Below are positions 60,445-64,000 of a stretch of 64,000 bases of DNA, in pieces (the stretch's first letter is position 1; each line of letters opens with the position of its first letter). The stretch spans positions 20,125,631-20,189,630 of the forward strand of contig NC_134569.1 of the NCBI RefSeq assembly GCF_050947875.1. Reading direction: 5' to 3'. The notes beneath the pieces were generated by a model that had not been told where the DNA came from, ran no database searches, and saw only the letters and a list, made by a program, of their open reading frames with translations. The stretch is from Dermacentor variabilis (lineage: Eukaryota > Arthropoda > Arachnida > Ixodida > Ixodidae). The position numbers were made by a program, and so were the translations under genes.

Positions 60445-60851
60445 CTGATTATGCTTATTCTCGATGTAACTTGCATATTTAGATAGAAAATAAAAAAATT
60501 TTCTAGTAGTGTATGTGCCGTCATTAAAGGGTTATACGGAGAGACAAGAACCTTAGTATCCGTATCATTTCGTGTTTCGGACTGCCAGATAGCTCCCATG
60601 GCGATATCTGCCACTTATCTGCAGCACATCGAGGTGGATCCTGTGCTGGCGCTGCGGGCGACTACATATAACCCAAGAATCGCTGCGACCGAGGATCATT
60701 TGGCAACGACAGCTGTGGTCTTTTCAAGCCACTTAAATTTTACTTTCATCTGTGTGCAGGTCAGTCTTTAGGCTTTTTTTATATTATTGCTGCCTTTCTT
60801 TTTTCTTCACAGCCGTCGCTGCCAAGGTATAGCTGTGGTTTGCTTGCTACC

Positions 60852-61495
60852 ATGCCTTCGTATGCTGAATTGTGTCGCGAACTAGAAAAATTGCGCTCTG
60901 AGGTTGAGGAACTGTGAAAGAGTGTTTCACTGTTCAACACTCTGTACGCGGAAATGAAAAAGAACCAGGAGACGCTAGTTTCTGAGAATAAGACGTTGAA
61001 AAAATCAAGCGAACAGCTGTCAAAGGGGGTGGCAGACCTTGAGCAATATTCTAGACAGAATAATATTGAAATTAAAGGTGTACCTTGCACTGATGATGAG
61101 GACTGTGTCGCAGTCATTCAGACCATTGCAGAAAAAGTTGGCTGTACTGTTACGTCCAGTGATGTTGACATCGCCCACCGTGTTAACTCAAAGCACGGAA
61201 AGAATGTAATCGTTCGTTTTTGCTCGCGGCTGAAAAAATCCACTTTCTGAGAAAGGTTAGGAGGGCTCGTCTGACAACGACAGCACTTGGCTTTTCTTAG
61301 GAAAATAAGGTTTTTCTAAACGAGCACCTCACCGCTGAAAATAAACGCCTCTTTGCGGAAGCACTCGCTCTCAAAAAAGAAATGAAATGGAAGTTCATCT
61401 GGACCGATAACTGCCGTATCAAGGTTATAAAGACTGAAAACAGCAGAGTGTACACAATAAGGGATGACCGTGACTTAGCTGTCGTCACTGAGTAG
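60852..61495 (+). pseudogene. LINE ORF1 protein (coiled coil plus RNA-binding fold)
   Basis: It starts MPSYAELCRELEKLRSEVEE (heptad-like), meets a stop at 60915, and resumes in frame at 60954 with a Lys/Glu/Leu-rich coiled coil (LVSENKTLKKSSEQLSKG). LEQYSRQNNIEIKGVP and SSDVDIAHRV follow, which resemble the RNA-recognition region of ORF1 proteins. After a frameshift near 61240 the rest reads LTAENKRLFAEALALKKEM, FIWTDNCRIKVIKTENSRVY and a stop at 61493-61495. ORF1 proteins coat LINE RNA. Broken by one stop and one frameshift. Confidence 0.7.
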
Positions 61496-61574
61496 TCCCC
61501 CTTTGCCCAGGGTTGGAAATCGATGTACGCTAACATGGAATACAAAGAATTAGTTCTATCCATAGAAATCAAAT

Positions 61575-62280
61575 ACTACTATTCATCATGTGAATCTGTC
61601 CTACACATCAACCTGCACTCTGTTTTAAACAAGGAAGAGGATATCTCACTTTTCTCGATCAATTTCCTTTCAGATTCGATGTTATAATGTTTTCTGAAAC
61701 ATGGTACACCTCCGGATGTAAAATGTTCCAGCGGCATGGTTACCAAAACGTTTTTCTAAACCGCACAAACAGGCGGGGTTTAGGTGGCGTGGCGCTTCTT
61801 GTGACTAGATATAAAAATTGTGAAATACTATCTGAGTGCAGCCGTTCAATTGTTGACTATGAGATCTTAACACTGAAGCATAATGGTCAGATCATTTCTG
61901 TTGTTTATCGTGCTCCTAGCGGTAATTTAGCGCGCTTCATTGAGTTCTATGAGGCTTTTTTACATTATATTAGTAAGGAAAACTATAGGCTTATATGTGG
62001 TGGTAATTTCAATATCAATATTTTAGATGATAAATGCTAGCAAGACTTCTTTTCTGTACTATCATCATCGGGTTTTGAAAATTACATCGGTACGCCAACA
62101 AGAATCACGTGTTCCTCCTTATCTGCCCCTGACCTTATTGTGACAAATATAGACACTGCAGTCTATAGTGCTGGCACGATTGCATCGGACCTTAGTGATC
62201 ACTGTCCAGTGATGTATCGTAATGAATCCAACACGTGTAGAAACTCGACTACTGCATTTACGAAACAGCTTATCACATGA
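61575..62280 (+). pseudogene. LINE endonuclease, N-terminal and middle part
   Basis: The upstream frame reads VLHINLHSVLNKEEDISLF (about 61598-61650), the N-terminal start with the Asn. The main frame 61687-62040 has MFSETWYTSGCKMFQRHGYQ (catalytic Glu in S-E-T-W), RGLGGVALLVTRY and LICGGNFNINILDD, where the usual G-D-F-N has Asp replaced by Gly-Asn. After the stop at 62038 the plus strand reads ITCSSLSAPDLIVTN and SDLSDHCPVMYR (final Asp-His). It runs out at about 62280 where Penelope sequence begins. Confidence 0.75.
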
Positions 62281-62361
62281 GATAGGCTTGACACGGGGAA
62301 TGCAGGAGATGGAAATTCAAGACGATGAGCAAAACGTGAACAAGGTGAATGCAGGAGCCAA

Positions 62362-62393
62362 CGTTTCGACAAGTGGACTTGTCTTCTTCAAGG
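62362..62393 (-). ncRNA. Hammerhead-ribozyme-like motif (candidate)
   Basis: On the minus strand CCTTGAAGAAGACAAGTCCA then CTTGTCGAAACG. It has a TTGAAGA close to the CTGANGA core, a GACAAG/CTTGTC stem with a TCCA loop, and a GAAA box. Hammerhead ribozymes have been reported in Penelope-like elements, and this spot is in the element's 3' region. The first core base (C) is U here and no clear cleavage-site stem could be laid out, so it is a degenerate candidate only. Confidence 0.35.
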
Positions 62394-62408
62394 CCACGAA
62401 CGCTTTCC

Positions 62409-62535
62409 TCATTAATCAAAAGAATAGCGCAAATAACAGGGACACAGACAGAGAAGACGACAGGACGATTAGCGCTCGTCCTGTCGTCTTCTCTGTCTGG
62501 GTCCCTGTTATTTGCGCTAGTCTTTTGATTAATGA
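62409..62535. repeat. Long hairpin, 59 bp arms, 9 nt loop, in the Penelope 3' region
   Basis: 62409-62467 pairs with 62477-62535 with two mismatches (TCATTAATCAAAAGAATAGC on the left arm). The apex is CGACAGGACG...CGTCCTGTCG with ATTAGCGCT in the loop. It is followed by CAGCTAGCCC once the Ruka SINE is ignored (62531-62549 joined to 62738), matching the ACCAACTAGCCC flank of the hairpins at 19027 and 48528. Confidence 0.87.
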
Positions 62536-62549
62536 TGACACACCAGCTA

Positions 62550-62724
62550 ATAATAATAATAATATTTGGGGTTTTACGTGCCAAAACCACTTTCTGATTA
62601 TGAGGCACGCCGTAGTGGAGGACTCCGGAAATTTTGACCACCTGGGGTTCTTTAACGTGCACCTAAATCTAAGCACACGGGTGTTTTCGCATTTCGCCCC
62701 CATCGAAATGCGGCCGCCGTGGCC
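62550..62724 (-). mobile_element. Ruka-like SINE, 5'-truncated, 13 bp target duplication
   Basis: Minus-strand order: CGAAATGCGAAAACACCCG, TTAGATTTAGGTGCACG, the CCTCCACTACGG block, CCACTTTCTGATTATG complement, and a TTATTATTATTAT tail. The tRNA-like head is missing. The perfect duplication GACACACCAGCTA flanks it at 62537-62549 and 62725-62737, placing it inside the Penelope 3' region as a recent insertion. Confidence 0.9.
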
Positions 62725-62937
62725 GACACACCAGCTAGCCCAGATTTCTGCCTTGAACGCTTTGCTCGCTACAGTATATATAGGTGGGGTTCTTCTAAAG
62801 GGGAGAGGGTGTGAGGCGGGAGGATGCGGAAACGAGGGAAGGTGTGTTAGCGTGTCGAATTGAGAGTAAAAAAACACTGTGCACAAGGCAAAAGCCAGGG
62901 CACCCCCACCCCGGTCTGCTGTCAACCCACGCGTGTT

Positions 62938-62971
62938 AGCCGGCGTGTCAAGGGCGTCTGACACGCCGGCT
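62938..62971. repeat. Short perfect inverted repeat in the Penelope 3' region
   Basis: AGCCGGCGTGTCA and TGACACGCCGGCT (13 bp arms) enclose an 8 nt loop, followed on the plus strand by A13. Role unknown. Confidence 0.85.
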
Positions 62972-63087
62972 GAAAAAAAAAAAAAGAAAGAAAAAGGAAT
63001 GGAAGGGGAAGAAAATGGGGGCATACGCCAAGAAATCAAACTAAGTGTTGTTGCCTATAGCTTCAAGTTTAGCATAGTGAAAAGATT

Positions 63088-63543
63088 CTAAGCTCCCTTT
63101 GAAACGTTTATGCCTATTGGTTGCAATGTCTTGAACTTATGGATAAGGTATGATTCTCTGTATTTTCTTTCTCGTTCAGAGCGGAAATTTGACTGTAAGA
63201 TGTAGAGTTTAAGTTCATCAAAGTTATGACCTGGTTGGTTGAAATGCTCGGCGACGGCTTTGGGAAGCTTTTTAGCTGTGTCCGCGCGATGTCCGTTTAA
63301 TCTGACGTTCATTGATTGTCCTGTTTCACCGATATATTGTTTCTTACAGAAGGAACATTCAAGCATATAAATCACATCCGAACTTGTACAAGTGAAGCTA
63401 GATTTGACTTCATGTGTATAACTATTTGCGGTGCTTTTAATTTTAATGTCACTTTGAAGGTGCCTGCAGGTTTTGCACCTAGGGTGACAACATGCTTTTA
63501 TTACGGGGGAATGCTGTTGGCTGACTTTTGCGTGCACTAACAT
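63088..63543 (-). pseudogene. Penelope GIY-YIG endonuclease domain
   Basis: The 151-codon frame (start as shown is internal; the protein continues upstream) has a zinc cluster CCHPRCKTCRHL, then VIYMLECSFCKKQYIGETGQ, the GIY-YIG motif (I-Y and Y-I-G), then MNVRLNGHRAD (catalytic Arg in R-x-x-x-H-R region), AVAEHFNQPGHNFDELKL, RERKYRESYLIHKF (Glu of the active site) and GINVSKGA at the end. The domain nicks DNA for priming. All motifs are intact within this frame; upstream frameshift makes the whole ORF non-functional as sequenced. Confidence 0.88.
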
Positions 63544-63559
63544 GTCTTTAAAGTTCCTG

Positions 63560-64000
63560 TTTCGGCGACTGGTAACCCTAGGTACATCCAGGAACGCTTT
63601 TTCGCAGACGCTCGGTACTTGATAATATAGGGTGGTATTTCCTTGGGATGCCGTTTATGTTTGGGAGTGCATTAGAATATTTTGTTATAAAGGCCCGGCG
63701 GTCTGTCAGATTCTAATGTGGGCTGTCTCTTCGCCAATTCCGACTGCCTCTCCAATCTTGACGCGGCATCATAAGCTCTATCGAGAGCAACTTGGGGATA
63801 GTTCCTTTCTACTAGCGTTGTTTTAACGTCATTTACGTGGTGGATATAATCGTGGTCTTCGGTGCAGATTCTTCTTATACGTTTCACTTGTCCGACAAAA
63901 ATTCCTTGCTTGCAATGTCGCGGGTGATGACTGTTGTAGTCTAAATATTGCTGGCTATCTGTAGGCTTCCCGTAAAGTGTCGTTCTCAGTTTTCCGTTTT
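63560..64000 (-). pseudogene. Penelope-type reverse transcriptase, C-terminal part
   Basis: From 64000 down the minus strand reads TTLYGKPTDSQQYLDYNSHH, PRHCKQGIFVGQVKRIRRIC (a block typical of Penelope RTs), ALDRAYDAASRLERQSEL, stopping at 63672. Then, in another frame, INGIPRKYHPILSSTERLRK. These are the thumb and connector regions after the catalytic core, which lies beyond the window. A frameshift near 63605-63670 separates this from the nuclease. Penelope RTs are related to telomerase RT. Confidence 0.8.

Larger units (their letters stand above)
57182..60600. other. AT-rich intergenic stretch, one hairpin and one microsatellite
   Basis: Apart from the inverted repeat at 58375-58438 and (AT)n at 60412-60442, I recognise nothing in 3.4 kb. 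A CpG-richer patch lies at 58920-59090. Short frames are unremarkable. Confidence 0.4.
60610..62280 (+). mobile_element. LINE 5' half: 5' UTR, ORF1 and endonuclease, 3'-truncated
   Basis: Unlike the other LINEs here, this copy keeps its 5' side: a probable 5' UTR (about 60610-60851), ORF1 (60852-61495) and the endonuclease start of ORF2 (about 61575-62280), then it is cut off before the linker by the Penelope-like element on the opposite strand. The missing RT prevents firm clade assignment; an ORF1 plus EEP endonuclease fits CR1/L2/L1-like LINEs. Confidence 0.7.
62282..64000 (-). mobile_element. Penelope-like element, 3' part (continues past window end)
   Basis: On the minus strand: the end of the RT (64000-63670), the RT-to-nuclease linker, a zinc-binding CCHPRCKTC cluster and GIY-YIG nuclease (63543-63088), and then about 800 bp of non-coding 3' region. 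That region holds a 13 bp-arm inverted repeat (62938-62971), a TATATATA stretch, a nested Ruka SINE, a 59 bp-arm hairpin and a hammerhead-like motif. RT plus GIY-YIG order is diagnostic for Penelope-like elements. The right end of the element is outside the window. Confidence 0.88.

Overview
The window looks like repeat-dense nuclear DNA from a hard tick (Ixodida) or a close chelicerate. This is inferred, not proven. The main evidence is a tRNA-derived SINE resembling the published ixodid Ruka family (five copies). It is accompanied by many decayed CR1-type and RNase H-bearing LINEs, an RTE LINE, a Ty3/gypsy element with a Leu-Tyr-Gly-Pro-Leu integrase block, a Penelope-like element and abundant (AT)n/(AC)n/(ATAC)n microsatellites. 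I found no convincing host protein-coding gene, no tRNA or rRNA gene and no CRISPR. Almost every long open frame is transposon-derived, or is a microsatellite read as protein (for example His-Thr, Ile-Tyr, Cys-Val or Met-Tyr-Val-Cys runs). Layout: 1-1.7 kb and 19.3-20.9 kb are two copies of one unclassified 1.6 kb repeat; copy 1 carries a Ruka fragment that copy 2 lacks. 3.5-3.7 kb and 53.1-53.3 kb hold a second SINE-like family in back-to-back arrangements. 4.7-7.7 kb is a nearly full ORF2 of a CR1-type LINE (minus strand). 8.6-9.2 kb has an unassigned open stretch ending in a polyadenylation signal. 10.9-12.75 kb is an RTE LINE with an uninterrupted reverse transcriptase sitting inside an (AT)n microsatellite. 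13.5-14.1 kb is a possible solo LTR. 14.2-15.2 kb is an RTE scrap followed by degenerate CGTCAT-type repeats. 15.7-17.0 kb is an RNase H-type LINE relic with a tiny LINE tail nested inside it. 24.5-26.1 kb is another RNase H-type LINE. 27.0-29.0 kb is a second CR1 relic. 29.0-30.2 kb holds two LINE C-terminal fragments. The 30.2-38.8 kb block is one minus-strand Ty3/gypsy element (gag, protease, RT, RNase H, integrase) split by two younger minus-strand LINE insertions and probably flanked by an LTR remnant and a full-length Ruka SINE. 41.8-49.2 kb is a chain of LINEs: a minus-strand RNase H-type LINE abutting head-to-head a plus-strand CR1, then a third LINE broken by a palindrome. 51.1-51.7 kb is a CR1 3' end. 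54.5-56.4 kb holds DNA-transposon-like termini, a decayed tandem array and a clear 692 bp element with terminal inverted repeats and a 3 bp target duplication. 60.6-62.3 kb is the 5' half (ORF1 and endonuclease) of a LINE. 62.3-64 kb is the 3' part of a Penelope-like element with a GIY-YIG nuclease, a hammerhead-like motif, a 59 bp-arm hairpin and a nested Ruka SINE. The relics give a partial order of events: gypsy first, then LINEs inserted into it, then Ruka copies with perfect target duplications. Only the RTE reverse transcriptase looks intact. The most unusual signal is a set of three long hairpins (57-61 bp arms) sharing a CGACAGGAC apex and an adjacent ACCAACTAGCCC-like motif. One of them lies in the 3' region of the Penelope-like element, which suggests that all three are Penelope terminal structures.
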